DNA of 64,000 nt from NCBI GenBank assembly GCA_030323885.1, contig CM059192.1, positions 64,659,593-64,723,592 on the forward strand, written 5' to 3'. A program made the translations under genes and the position numbers. The DNA comes from Branchipolynoe longqiensis. Taxonomy: Eukaryota > Annelida > Polychaeta > Phyllodocida > Polynoidae. A model generated the notes under the pieces. The model saw only the letters and a program-made list of their open reading frames with translations, was not told the DNA's origin and ran no database searches. Shown in pieces: positions 22,067-32,269 of the stretch; positions within the stretch are counted from its first letter, which is position 1, and the number at the start of each line of letters is the position of its first letter.

Positions 22067-22312
22067 CATGCGGCTTGTTTCTACGCGGGGCATGTTTCTC
22101 CATGGGGCCGGTTGCGACAGATACGTTTCTCCGCGGGTAAAGTGGCGCGTTTCCTCAGACGCTGACGCGAAGGCGGGGATTCCCCTTCTCAGGGCGAGAC
22201 GCAAAAAGCCCGGATTGGCTCAACGAGGCAATTCCGGGATCAAATTCTGTGTCAGTCTACCCACACTCAACAATCAATACACCACAAGCCCGCCATGGAC
22301 ACGACACGCGTC
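22067..22312. other. Unassigned GC-rich spacer
   Basis: No exon supported and no repeat recognised. Confidence 0.35.
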
Positions 22313-22622
22313 GCTGGTTGGTTATTGGGGGGGTTTTCCGTCCTGGCAACATCTAAGGTCATATCAGGACAGGTACCGACTTGTGATAGTGCACACTCAT
22401 GGCGACTTTATAGTGCTGCCCCACGGCGAGACCAGGCCACCAGCATCATGACCCGATATCCCACTCAGTCACATTATCCTGACACTGAGCTAACAAGTCT
22501 TTGCCCTGTCCTCTTAATGCAGAGTGCCAGGCTAGGAAGCGACAAGTATCAATTTTATAAGTCATTGGTTTGACTCGACCAGGAATTGAACTCCCGACCT
22601 TCCACAAGGGAGGCCTGCACTC
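22313..22622 (-). mobile_element. SINE A copy
   Basis: The tail GGTTTTCCGTCCTGGCAACA is at left and the head ACTCCCGACCTTCCACAAGG at right. Confidence 0.88.
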
Positions 22623-22809
22623 TCGGATGCCACTCAATCACTGTGGAACTAACCGTTCGATGTGTTCTTCAATCCAGAATCATTAAAAACTAAATTACCA
22701 CACACAAATTAAATTGCAAATTATTAGCTTAAAAAAACAACATATACACAAACAAATATATAAATACACAAATAATTGTATTACAAAATTTAAAAAAGAA
22801 GGTTCTGAC

Positions 22810-23126
22810 CTTGACGGTAGGGTAGGTCTTGTTGCGTCGCTCCGTGTGCTCGCCCTGAAGCCCCCCGTGAGACGGCCCCTCACATCGGTACCGGAACCGG
22901 AAGCCGCGCTGCTGCGGATGCTCTACAATCTCCGCATAGGGGGCGCCACTGCCTGCATTGGTCAGAGGGAGAAACGGCTTAATGTCCACGTCGTACTCGG
23001 CAGGGGTGACGGCCTCCAAGTGGTGGCCCCAGGGGTAGACAGGGGCAGGGGGCTCCGCCTCCAGGGGGTGGGGGCGGAATGGGAAGGGCACAAATTGCCC
23101 GCCCTGGTGCAGCTCCAACATGGCGC
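22810..23126 (-). CDS. NFKB1: NF-kappaB exon: N-terminal linker and start of the Rel homology domain
   Basis: This exon encodes about 106 residues. The first ~60 are proline-rich and probably disordered. The start of the Rel homology DNA-binding domain follows, with the recognition-loop motif [13 protein letters not shown] (about residues 116-128 if exon 1 is included) and its redox-sensitive cysteine. In NF-kappaB proteins this loop contacts the kappaB site. The exon ends TYPTVK at the donor AAG|GTCAG. The upstream edge is less certain. An acceptor CACACAG|GCGCC at 23127 fits the phase of the exon at 53290. An internal ATG at 23121-23119 in a GCGCCATG context could also start a shorter product. 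In this family the protein moves to the nucleus after Toll or TNF-type signalling. Confidence 0.85.
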
Positions 23127-23224
23127 CTGTGTGGTGTGTGGTGTGCGGTGTGTGGCTTGTGGTGGGGCGTGTGGTGTGTGGTATGTGGCGTGTGGTCGTA
23201 GGCTCTTAGATTGAGAGGGTGGCA

Positions 23225-23860
23225 GTGGAGGTATTCCACTGGTTCAGACACACTTTCTTCTACACTGATCACAGACTGCGGACTGTTGACTGACACGCTG
23301 GGAGAACTGCAACTGCGGACTGTTGACTGACACGCTGGGAGAACTGCGGCCACTAACTGTCGACTGGTGACTGACACGCTGGGAGAACTGAGGCCACTGA
23401 CTGTTGACTGGTGACTAACACGCTGGGAGAACTGTGGCCACTGACTGCCGACTGATGACTGATACGCTGAGGGAACTGCGGCCACTGGCTGTTGACTGGT
23501 GACTGATATGCTGAGGGAACTGAGGCCACTGACTGTTGACTGTTGACTGACACGTTGGGAGAACTGCGGCCACTGACTGTTGACTGTTGACTGACATGCT
23601 TGGAGAACTGCGGCCATTGACTGGTGACTGGTGACTGACCCGCTGGGAGAACTGCGGCCACTGACTGTTGACTGGTGACTGACAGCCTGGGAGAACTGCG
23701 GCCACTGACTGCCGACTGGTGAGAGGCAGGCTGAGAGAACTGCGGCCACTGACTGCCGACTGGTGACTGACACGCTGGGAGAACTGCGCCCACTGACTGC
23801 CGACTGGTGAGTGGCACGCTACGACGAAGGGTGACTGATACGCTGAGAGATCTGCGCGCT
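23225..23860. repeat. 44-bp minisatellite
   Basis: About fourteen units containing ACGCTGGGAGAACTGCGGCC and ACTGACTGTTGACTGGTGAC, just upstream of the NF-kappaB exon at 22810. No 44-bp unit contains a stop on the minus strand, so frames such as SHQSAVSGRSSP repeats are artefacts. Confidence 0.92.
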
Positions 23861-24149
23861 GAAGTGTGCGATTAGGTAAGACAATGGCTACCGTCAGCTG
23901 CTTACTGGGCCCGGAGAGTGACACAAGGTTCCATACCCAGCACTAGCCAACCACACGCGACACTCTCCACTCTCCACCCGCATATCCCTCTCCGCCACAG
24001 ACTAAGTCGTTCGACCGTCGTACGACAACTCGACAGACAACAATCAGCTGGTTCCCATCAGCAGACGACACCACACCTGTACGCTGGTTCCCGCCAACTG
24101 AGGACACTGCTGCCATGAGCAGGTTCCGCGAGCAGCCTGCTCCGCGCGT

Positions 24150-24330
24150 GTGGGGCGTGGCGTGGCGTGGCGTGGCGTGGCGTGGCGTGGCGTGGCGTGG
24201 CGTGGCGTGGCGTGGCGTGGCGTGGCGAGGCGAGGCGAGGCGAGGCGAGGCGAGGCGAGGCGAGGCGAGGCGAGGCGAGGCGAGGCGAGGCGAGGCGAGG
24301 CGAGGCGAGGCGAGGCGAGGCGAGGCGGGG
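24150..24330. repeat. GTGGC/GAGGC pentanucleotide array
   Basis: Perfect (GTGGC)n from about 24155 switches abruptly to (GAGGC)n near 24226 and runs to about 24325. Decayed GGGGCGTGGAGTGGC units follow to ~24470. The Arg/Gly/Trp-rich open frames are not genes. Confidence 0.95.
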
Positions 24331-24469
24331 CGTGGAGTGGCGGGGCGTGGAGTGGCGGGGCGTGGAGTGGCGAGGCGAGGCGTGGAGTGGAGTGCCGAGG
24401 CGAGGCGGGGCGGGGCGAGGAGGGGAGGGGCGAGGCGGCGCGAGGCGGGGCGGGGCGGGGCAGGGCAGG

Positions 24470-24760
24470 GTTTCTCAGAAAGTGTTGTTTGGTCGGGGCG
24501 CACTCACGCATTGCTCGGCGGCCTTGTACCGGGCCGCAGTGCGGTGCAGGCGGGGGGAGGGGGGGGGGGGGGGGGGGGGCGTGGCGGAGAGGGGATTCCC
24601 CGCGCGCTGAACTGAAGACCCAGTGTTGCTCCTCACGGCGGCACAGGCCTGGGCACTCAGGTAGATCCAGAGCTGACCCCGGGCCGCACGCCGGGGTCAC
24701 CACTGGAGCTACCGTAATCCCACAAAATGTACGCGGTTTCCACCAGCTCCACCCCAAGCC
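24470..24760. other. CpG-rich patch with a G18 run
   Basis: It contains a long G run at about 24561-24579 and, on the minus strand, GCAATGC|GTGAGTGCG, which fits a splice donor. It lies ~1.4 kb upstream of the exon at 22810 and could hold an alternative first exon. No start codon or family match supports this. Confidence 0.25.
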
Positions 24761-24809
24761 GGTATGAATAACAGGGTTCGTAGAAGCCAAGTCCCATATT
24801 GGATGTCTT

Positions 24810-25629
24810 AAGCCGTGTTCACACGGGGCAGTTAATTCGATTCATATAAATCGCCTTGCCTAGTTCGGCTCACATTTGGCATGTGAATGCGCGGCTGAGG
24901 CGGTTTAGGGCTGATTCGAATCATATAATTCGGATTTTATAAACCACCTCTGTAGGTGGTTTATATGAACCGAATTTTATGATTCGACTTATATCGCCCT
25001 TGTGAACGCAAGCGACTTACTTGAGGCGGATTAAGCATGTCACACTATATAATATAATATAATTTGGTCTATGAACCTGCTAGAGGTGCACATATATTTT
25101 TTCATGATTTATTTTAAGGTTTTCACTGCCCAGCAGAAGTTTTTACGGTTCCAAAACAATATGATTCAGTCTATACATATCTAGGTCGAACCCACATTCT
25201 CTCATGCCGACATCAACTAACCAAAACTGGCGCTGGTTAGTATGGACTTGCTCATGCGCAGATATCCACTTCTGCCTTAAACCGACTCAAGCACTGCCCG
25301 TGTGAACGCGAAACACTTTCAAACTCGGTCCGTGTGAAGGGGCATCTAAATCGATTCATATTATTCGCCTTGTCTAAATCGCTTAAAACTTTTCCCGTGT
25401 GAACACAGCTTTACTCTTAGCCTTAGCGCGTTCAAACCCGGGCCGTAAGTTGCCGCAACTAGTTTGCCTCATCTTATCCACCTCGCGAAGTGGTCTACAT
25501 GAGACAAACTGGTTGAGTCAACTCAGTCCTAATTCGTCTCAGCGGCGCATTCACACACACATTTTGAGGCGACTTAAATAAGGCGAACTAGTTGAGGCGA
25601 ATTAATGGTTGTGTGTGAACGGGGCTTAT
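24810..25629. mobile_element. Foldback element with reiterated subterminal motifs
   Basis: The left end TAAGCCGTGTTCACACGGGG and the reverse complement of the right end, TAAGCCCCGTTCACACACAA, are inverted repeats. Related ends occur inside at about 25394-25412. Between them, motifs of the type TTGAGGCGAATTA and TCGATTCATAT recur in both orientations. There is no coding capacity. Confidence 0.75.
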
Positions 25630-25669
25630 GATGCGCACATAACTGGTTTACGGTATTAAGCTAGGAACA

Positions 25670-25950
25670 GACGGGACGCGGACGGCAAGGACAAGCGGGC
25701 GACATGTGGCAGTCACGCGGAAACATTGAACACTGAATGGGTCTGGCGGCATAAACCATCGCGTCGAGACGAAGGAAGAGTTCACCTATCATGCATCAAA
25801 AATTTCTCCATGAGCGATTCTATACGCCCGCTCACTGCCTGCTCACTGCCTGCCCACTGCCCGCTCACGGCCCGCCCACGGCCCGCCCACGGCCCGCCCA
25901 CTGCCCGCTGTTAACTTCCCGCTTGACGTCCGCGTCTGCCTGTTCCCTGT
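25670..25950. mobile_element. Small foldback element
   Basis: TAGGAACAGACGGGACGCGGACG near 25672 matches the reverse complement of GACGTCCGCGTCTGCCTGTTCC near 25925. The core has short repeats of GCCCGCTCACTGCCTGC at about 25825-25912. Confidence 0.65.
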
Positions 25951-26049
25951 TTTACTATTACAATTAAACGCTGTCATATGACGACACACTATGTTACGTC
26001 AATAATTAGGATCTTACGAGATATTTACGATATCACAAACAACAGAACG

Positions 26050-26232
26050 TTGTTTGTTTGTGGTTTACATACTGGCAACATCTAAGGTCATATCAGGACG
26101 GGTACCGACTTGTGACAGTGCGCACTCATGGCTACTTTATAGCACTGCCCCATGGGGAGACCAGGACGCCAGCACCATGACCGGAATTCTCAATCAGTCA
26201 CATTATCCTGATACTGAGCCAACCAGTCCAAA
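26050..26232 (-). mobile_element. SINE A copy, head missing
   Basis: The tail GGTTTACATACTGGCAACATC runs through the body to ACTGAGCCAACCAGTCC, where the copy stops. Confidence 0.82.
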
Positions 26233-26309
26233 CAATGGGAGAAAACATGTTTCTACATATATGTATAAATGGCATGTGTGCGTTTTACGGTAGTACAAAC
26301 AATGGGACT

Positions 26310-27110
26310 GTTATTATGTGCACACAGGCAGTATATATGTTCACGCAGGCAGTATGTGTGTGTACACAGTTTGTGTGTACGCAGGCAGTATGTTTGTGCA
26401 CAGACAGTTTGTGTGTACACAGACAGTTTGCGTGTACGCAGACAGTTTGTGTGTACACAGGCAGTATGTTTGTGTACACAGTTTGTGTGTACGCAGACAG
26501 TTTGTGTGTACGCAGGCAGTATGTGTACACAGTTTGTGTGTACTCAGACAGTTTGTGTGTACGCAGGCAGTGTGTGTGTGTACACAGTTTGTGTGTACAC
26601 ATATGGTTTGTGTGTACGCAGGCAGTATGTGTGTACGCAGGCAGTATGTGTGTACACAGTTTGTGTTTACGCAGACAGTTTGTGTGTCCACAGGCAGTAT
26701 GTGTGTGTACAGTTTGGGTGTACGCAGACAATTTGTGTGTACGCAGGCATTATGTGTGTGTACACAGTTTGTGTGTATGCAGACAATTTGTGTGTATGCA
26801 GGCAGTATGTGTGTGTACACAGTTTGTGTGTATGCAGACAATTTGTGTGTACAGAGACAGTATGTGTGTGCACAGGCAGTATGTGTGCGCACAGGCAGTA
26901 TGTGTGCGCACAGGCAGTATGTGTGTGCACAGGCAGTATGTGTGTGCACGCAGACAGTCTGTGTGTGCCCGTAGACAGTCTGTGTGTGCCCGTAGACAGT
27001 CTGTGTGTGCCCGTAGACAGTCTGTGTGTGCCAGTAGACAGTCTGCGTGTGCCCGTAGACAGTCTGTGTGTGCCCGTAGACAGTCTGTGTGTGCCAGTAG
27101 ACAGTCCCGG
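26310..27110. repeat. GTGTGTACGCAGACAGTTT minisatellite
   Basis: Irregular 15-36-bp units of ACGCAGGCAGTATGTGTGTG and ACACAGTTTGTGTGT. Near 26950-27105 it becomes a regular 21-bp array (TGTGTGCCCGTAGACAGTC). Frames of up to 343 codons open on both strands; they are Cys/Val/His/Thr-rich repeats, not genes. Confidence 0.93.
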
Positions 27111-27224
27111 TGTAGCAGGAAATCGCAAACCCCCACTTGTGATTTCCTAGTAAATCGCAAACCCCCATGCCATATATGGGCATGTGTGAGAGCTTTGGCA
27201 AGCTTGCCAAAACTAATTTTCCAT

Positions 27225-27380
27225 GTTTGCACTCAAAATATCTCAAAAGTTTACCATTTAAAATAAAACTTTGAACTAATGTAAAGTAGATACCAGTGCT
27301 CGATCTAATATATTTACCTCAGAAAAAGTACAGAAATTCAAAAGCATCGGACTATGCAACTTTAAATAAAACGAGGTTTA
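27225..27380 (+). repeat. Dispersed repeat F, partial
   Basis: CTCAAAATATCTCAAAAGTT and ACCATTTAAAATAAA match 9990-10090. Confidence 0.6.
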
Positions 27381-27475
27381 CAAAGCAGACGCATATTCCA
27401 TGTGCGGTTTAATATTATATGTATAACCAAAAGATATAATTTTACACGTTTCTAAGCATATGGAGTAACACAGGG

Positions 27476-27712
27476 TTGTTTGCTGGAGTTGACATACCAG
27501 CAACATCTAAGGTCGTACTCATGGCGACTTCATAGTGCTGTCCCAGTAGGATACCATGCCATGTTCCAACTCAGTCATATTATTTTAACACTGAGCCAAC
27601 CAGGCATTGCCCTATCATAGAAATTTCCAGCATGAGACAATCTAGCAACAGGTATTAATTGTCTATCTTATTGGTGTGACTCGGCCGGGACTAGAACCCA
27701 CGGAATTCTACT
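27476..27712 (-). mobile_element. Diverged SINE A copy
   Basis: It keeps CAGCAACATCTAAGGTCGT, CCAACTCAGTCATATTATTT and a head trace CTCGGCCGGGACTAGAACCC. Internal deletions are present. Confidence 0.7.
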
Positions 27713-27852
27713 TTTCAATGTGTGCCTTTAAGTGTCTACACACACACGCACACATACCTTCCTGGGTGGGGTGGGGGTGAGATGTGGGGTACCTCATACT
27801 TCACCCCCCGTCCCCCATGTTCGGGGGTTTCACATGCCACTCGCTCGGATAT

Positions 27853-28205
27853 ATAGTATAGTTATACAAGTCTTACCTGGTACAGATGATGGATAACTTG
27901 TTTTCCCGAGGTTCTAGCCTGAGATAGTGATGGGTCGGGGAGAAGGAAGCACATCTGGGTCCAGCAATCTTTTACATACTTAATAGGATAAAAAATTATC
28001 TCAAAATTCTATGGATACTAAAATGTTTTCGTTTCGGCACAAGCCAACGTCATAGTCATGGTAGGGTAGGGTGGGTAGGGTAGGGTGGGTAGGGTGAGTG
28101 GGTAGGGTGAGTGGGCCCTGACCCACAACTATCCAAGGCTAGTACCTCGGGAAAACAACAGTTATCCATCATCTGTACCAGGTAAGACTCGTACAACTAT
28201 ACTAT
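27853..28205. mobile_element. Inverted-repeat cassette 1 (70-bp arms)
   Basis: The left arm 27853-27920 starts ATAGTATAGTTATACAAGTC and contains TTACCTGGTACAGATGATGG; the right arm 28136-28205 is its near-perfect inverse. The middle carries a (GGGTAGGGT)n run at 28056-28115. The layout parallels cassette 2 at 62392-62876, and both lie next to SINE C and a DIRS-like element. Confidence 0.82.
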
Positions 28206-28206
28206 T

Positions 28207-29033
28207 GTCATGGGGGTGATGAAAATGGGAAATATTGCGCCTAGGGCAGGACTCGAACCCACATCTCTTTGCATTCCAGGCCAGTGTGCGAACCATTACA
28301 CCACCTAGGCTCCCTGATATCACCACACTATCCACGCCTACCTGTCTATGTGGTTACTTGCCTGAGAGGTCAGGGCAGACTACTACACTCGTCCCCCTGG
28401 AATTGTAAGTATTTTAATGATTACAATTACATATATACAGGCAATGCACTAACACATACATACACAGGGTAGGTTCAACAACCATACAGCGCATAGCTTG
28501 TACAGGATCATGGTCACGGCAACCAGTGTCATGGGGGGTGATGAAAATGGGAAATATGGCACCTAGAGTGAGACTCGAACCCACATCTCTTTGCATTCCG
28601 GGCCAGTGTGCTAACCATTACACCACCTAGGCTCCCTGATATCAACACACTACCCACGCCTACCTGTCTATGCGGCTCCTTGCCTGAGAGGTCAGTGCAG
28701 ACCACTACACTCATCCCCCTGGAATTGTAAGTCTTTTAATGCTTACAATTACATAGACACAGACAATGCAATGCACTCACACACGCAGGGTAGGTTCAAC
28801 AACTATACAGCGCGTAGCTTGAACAGGATCATGGTCACGGCAACCAGTGTCATGGGGGTGATGAAAATATGAAATATGTGCGCCTGGAGCGGGACTCAAA
28901 CCCACATCTCTTTGCATTCCAGGCCAGTGTGCTAACCATTACACCACCTAGGCTCCCTGATATCAACACACTACCCACGCCTACCTGTCTATGCGGCTCC
29001 TTGCCGGAGAGGTCAGTGCAGACCACTACACTA
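28207..29033 (-). repeat. SINE C in a ~321-bp tandem array (2.6 units)
   Basis: Each unit starts GTCATGGGGGTGATGAAAAT. Read on the minus strand it has a tRNA-like head, GGTGGTGTAATGGTTAGCAC ... GGGTTCGAGTCCCGC, with clear A and B boxes. Units start at 28207, ~28528 and ~28849; the last is cut at 29033 where the DIRS terminal repeat begins. A single copy is at 62139-62390. The heads derive from a tRNA but are not counted as tRNA genes. Confidence 0.85.
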
Positions 29034-29310
29034 TTTTACCTCGGTACTACCCTCTGGCTACTCGTAGTCCAGGGAGAACTTTACGTAATCTCATTTTAAA
29101 AATCTTTTTTATACTTATTCTTTAAACATATAATGTTTCAGTACAAAATAGAATTTTGTGTTCCTCACCCGTCTTTAGTTGGTGAGAAGGCGAGTCACCA
29201 GGCCGCTTGACTTTTCTAGTTGTTTGTTGTAATGTTTTGCAAATGATCTAGCCGTCTTCCAGCCCGCGTGTGCCAGGATTCTCTTCACTGAGATTCCTAA
29301 TTGTCTTGCT

Positions 29311-30039
29311 TTAGATACCATGAACCCCCCGGCGCGTTGAGTGGGATGCGTAGCGTCCGGTATTAACGCCTGCCTCTTTAAGCACCTTGATGGTCCATCT
29401 TGCGACTGTCTCTCTCTCGATAGCCTTTAAACCACATAAGCCTATCAGAAGCTGTCTGGAATTTCTTATTCCTTGTGACTTGGATATATACGCCCTAATG
29501 GCCGACACTACACAAATACGTCGGTCATCTGGAAAACTATGTACATGTACCGTGGACAGTGGGTCCCCTGTACGATTCGACTTTAGTAATGTATCCAAAT
29601 TGAATGTTGCCTCATTGTTGTCTATCTCCAGTCCACCCAGAGACAAAGCCAAAACTGTCACTAGCAGTAATTGCACTGTTAACTTCAATCCTAGTTCCTT
29701 CATTGATAAATGCTTATTACTAGGCCATGACTTGAACAGCTTAAACACTCCTGACACATCCCAAAACCTATTATATTTGGGTTCGGGTGGGTTTCTCTCA
29801 TACACTGACTGAATAAACCAGTGCACATCCTGATGCTTTCCGATCGTTTGTCCATCAATCCTTGGTAGAATGATTGAAAGTGCATATCGTGCTTCATTAA
29901 TTGCACCAAATGCTAATCCGTCATCTTCCAACATTCTTAGAAACCTTACGATCTGGGCTATTGTAGGTTTTAATGGTTTGACTCCTTTAAGCAAACAGTG
30001 CAGTCCCCATTTCTTTAAATAACTTGTGTACAATTTCAC
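29311..30039 (-). pseudogene. DIRS tyrosine recombinase remnant
   Basis: This 242-codon frame encodes an N-terminal SAM-like core-binding region (LYTSYLKKWGLHCLLKG, FLRMLEDDGLAFG) and a catalytic region ending in YASHSTRRG. The last part is the H-x-x-R box of tyrosine recombinases. The enzyme would join circular cDNA into the genome by strand exchange through a tyrosine. The related copy at the right edge carries TGHRGQT at the first catalytic arginine; here VT runs directly into VLALSLGG, so about six residues including that arginine seem deleted. The frame is lost after HSTRRG, so the tyrosine segment is not in frame. Upstream the coding sequence continues, broken, to 30267. Confidence 0.88.
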
Positions 30040-30069
30040 CGTTCCTTTTCTGCAGTCATGTGAAATGAT

Positions 30070-30866
30070 TCATTCTTGTGTAATTTTGTCTAGACCGTAT
30101 TGTTCCAAAAGTTTCTTTAGAAAAGGAATGCCAAAAGGGGTGTCATTGAGACGTCTTCGTGACTTGTTACTGGTCCTTGATGTTGTAGATTGTCGTTTCC
30201 TTGTAGAAACCTGACCATGTCTTTCATTCCTAATGTCACTGCCGCTAGCCATGGTTGTGTGCCCCACTCTGGTACTACCAGTACTGCATGTGAGTGATCC
30301 ATCCTGATCGTCCTGGCCACTCTGCTGATGATGCTGAATGGTGGGAATATGTAATAAAATTTACTATTCCAAATCAGAGAAAATGCATCCACTCGCCAGG
30401 CTTCTGGCTCTGGATGCCAAGACAGATATTTGGGTAACTTTCTGTTGTTTCATGATGCAAAGAAGTCAACTTCTGGCTTACCCCATTTATCACAAATGCA
30501 ATTGAAGATACTGTGACTCAACAACCATTCTAGATGATCATGAAAGTGTCGACTTTTTCTGTCTGCCAAAGTATTTTGACTGCCTGGGATATGTGCTCCT
30601 GTTAGCCATATGTCGTGTTCCTCTGCCCAGTCCCAAATTAGCTTGGCTAAATGTTTACAAGGTTTGGAACGAGTCCCTCCCATATTACGTATGTAAGCCA
30701 TGGCTGTCGTATTATCTGTTAATACCCTTACATGATTTTTAGGTAGGTGGACTAGACTACATAAACCCAAATAAATAGCCCTGAGCTCTAGTATTTTAAT
30801 GTGATCGGAAATTTCATCTTCATCCACCAACCACCAGTCGCCTGTTAATCTCAATGAGCCCCCCAT
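30070..30866 (-). pseudogene. DIRS RNase H and linker remnant
   Basis: The frame at 30450-30866 shows an RNase H-like domain (LELRAIYLGL, VRVLTDNTTAMAYI, MGGTRS, HIPGSQNTLAD, EVDFFAS). A stop follows near 30450. The next open stretch (30117-30392) has DAFSLIWNSKFYYIFPPFS and AVLVVPEW, the usual segment after RNase H in DIRS pol. It would degrade the RNA strand during cDNA synthesis. The broken start of the recombinase frame overlaps the end of this region, as in other DIRS elements. Confidence 0.85.
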
Positions 30867-30999
30867 CCTTCTAGCGAAGCGTCAGTTTGTAACTGTCGTA
30901 TTGGGTTCTCCCATTCTAATGGGATTGGGCGAATCATCAATGTGTGAAAGCCACCACATAATATCCTGCAAGCCCTCTGGCGAAATGGTCATGGGTCTC

Positions 31000-31270
31000 T
31001 CAATTTCTCTTTAGTGCGAGCTAATTCTAAATTCTTATCTATTTAGAGATTTAATATGGGCCTTGCCATATAGAATACCCGGGGCATAGGCTATCATGAT
31101 TCCTATCAATATTACAACTTGTCTTATCTCTGGATTCCTTAATTGTAACAATTGATTTGCTATTGTTGTAAATTTGTCAACTTTCTGTTTGGTTAATGAA
31201 ATAGTCATGTGTGAAAAACTGCCAGAGCTACTCCACAAACGTTGTGAGTAGATTATGCTAATTGCTGGAC
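31000..31270 (-). pseudogene. DIRS reverse transcriptase C-terminal remnant
   Basis: Residues TKQKVDKFTTIANQLL, then RQVVILIGIMIAYAPGILYG, match the thumb region of DIRS-type reverse transcriptases. The palm with its catalytic aspartates is not present, and stops follow near 31035 and 31000. Confidence 0.75.
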
Positions 31271-31327
31271 CCGGATGTAGCCAGAGGGTAGTACGAAGGT
31301 AACAAAAATAAAAAATGCCGCTTTCTA

Positions 31328-31555
31328 TTCTAGTTTGGCGCTCAACATTAATAGGATATGGCAAGGACTGGTTGGCTCAGTGTTAGGATAATGTGACTGA
31401 GTGGAATATTGGGTCATGGTGCTGGTGGCTTGATTTCCCAGTGGGGCAGCACTATAAAGTCACCATGAGCGCACACTGTCATAAATCAGTACCCATCCTG
31501 ATATCACCTTAGATGTTGCCAGGACGTAAAATTCCAACAACCAACTAACCAATAT
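31328..31555 (+). mobile_element. SINE A copy, head missing
   Basis: It runs from TAGTTTGGCGCTCAACATTA through GGCAAGGACTGGTTGGCTC to the tail TAGATGTTGCCAGGACGTAA. Confidence 0.85.
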
Positions 31556-31796
31556 ATATGTATGTATGCATGCATGCATGCATGCGTGCGTGCATGTATG
31601 CATGCATGCATGCATGCATGCACGCACGTATGTATGTATGTATGTATGTATGTATGTATGTATGTATGTACGTACGTATGTACGTATGTACGTACGTATG
31701 TACGTACGTACGTATGTACGTACGTATGTACGTACGTACGTATGTATGTATGTATGTATGTATGTATGTATGTATGTATGTATGTATACACATATA
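31556..31796. repeat. Tetranucleotide tract (ATGC)n/(GTAT)n/(GTAC)n
   Basis: Mixed GCAT, GTAT and GTAC units directly after the SINE A tail. The many Tyr/Val/Cys or His/Thr/Tyr frames are artefacts of the 4-bp unit lacking stops. Confidence 0.95.
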
Positions 31797-31799
31797 CAC

Positions 31800-31990
31800 A
31801 GTGAAACCTCTCTAAATGGACCGACCATGGAACCGACTTTAAATGGTCCATTTAGGGAGGTGGTCGGTTTAAGGAGGTTTCTATAATCATTACAATGGCA
31901 TTGTTATGGGCATTCGTTTGGGACCCAAATAAAGCAATCGATATAGGGGAGTGGTCGATGTGTGGAGGTGGTTGGTGAGAGAGGCTTTAT
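31800..31990. mobile_element. Possible pogo-like MITE
   Basis: The left end CAGTGAAACCTCTCTAAATG resembles Tc1/pogo-type terminal repeats; a similar end, CAGTCAAACCTCTCTAAATC, adjoins the LTR copy at 35810 on the other strand. The right end is unclear. Confidence 0.4.
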
Positions 31991-32269
31991 AATTATATAC
32001 ATCTGACACATACACACAGAAAACACCTACCACTGCGTTCTTGCACCTGGTGCTTTACAGGTCTACCTGCACACATGTGATATCACTCACCCCTGAGAAC
32101 CAGACGGCCAAGCAGGTGCCCCGCTGCAGGATATTTGTTCACTTCTCTTTTGGACAGATGTGCTAAAAACAAGCAACAGGATCTGGGTCACGCACCAGTT
32201 TGGGGTTTTCTGCCTAGAGCTCATAGCGGGTTGAGGCAGACAGCATCGCTAATCTACACACACTGTGAA
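31991..32269. other. Unassigned intronic spacer
   Basis: No exon or repeat recognised. Confidence 0.4.

Larger units (their letters stand above)
29034..31307 (-). mobile_element. DIRS-like tyrosine-recombinase retrotransposon 1
   Basis: The element is bounded by inverted terminal repeats: TTTTACCTCGGTACTACCCT at 29034 and the inverse of GTAGCCAGAGGGTAGTACGA at 31277-31307. Read on the minus strand, the order is reverse transcriptase remnant, RNase H, then tyrosine recombinase. Inverted repeats plus a tyrosine recombinase instead of a DDE integrase define DIRS-type elements. The copy is short because gag and most of the reverse transcriptase are missing, and its frames are broken. Confidence 0.88.

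Noticed and set aside
22714..23214. 166-codon plus-strand ORF
   Set aside because: It is antisense to the NF-kappaB Rel exon, whose motifs are clear.
24044..24790. Arg/Pro/Ser-rich and Arg/Gly/Trp-rich ORFs on both strands
   Set aside because: They are translations of GTGGC and GAGGC pentamers.
26235..27266. 343-codon plus-strand ORF and 301-codon minus-strand ORF
   Set aside because: Both follow from a stop-free GTGTGTACGCAGACAG repeat; residues simply cycle Cys/Val/Thr or His/Thr/Ala, with no domain, start context or splice sites.
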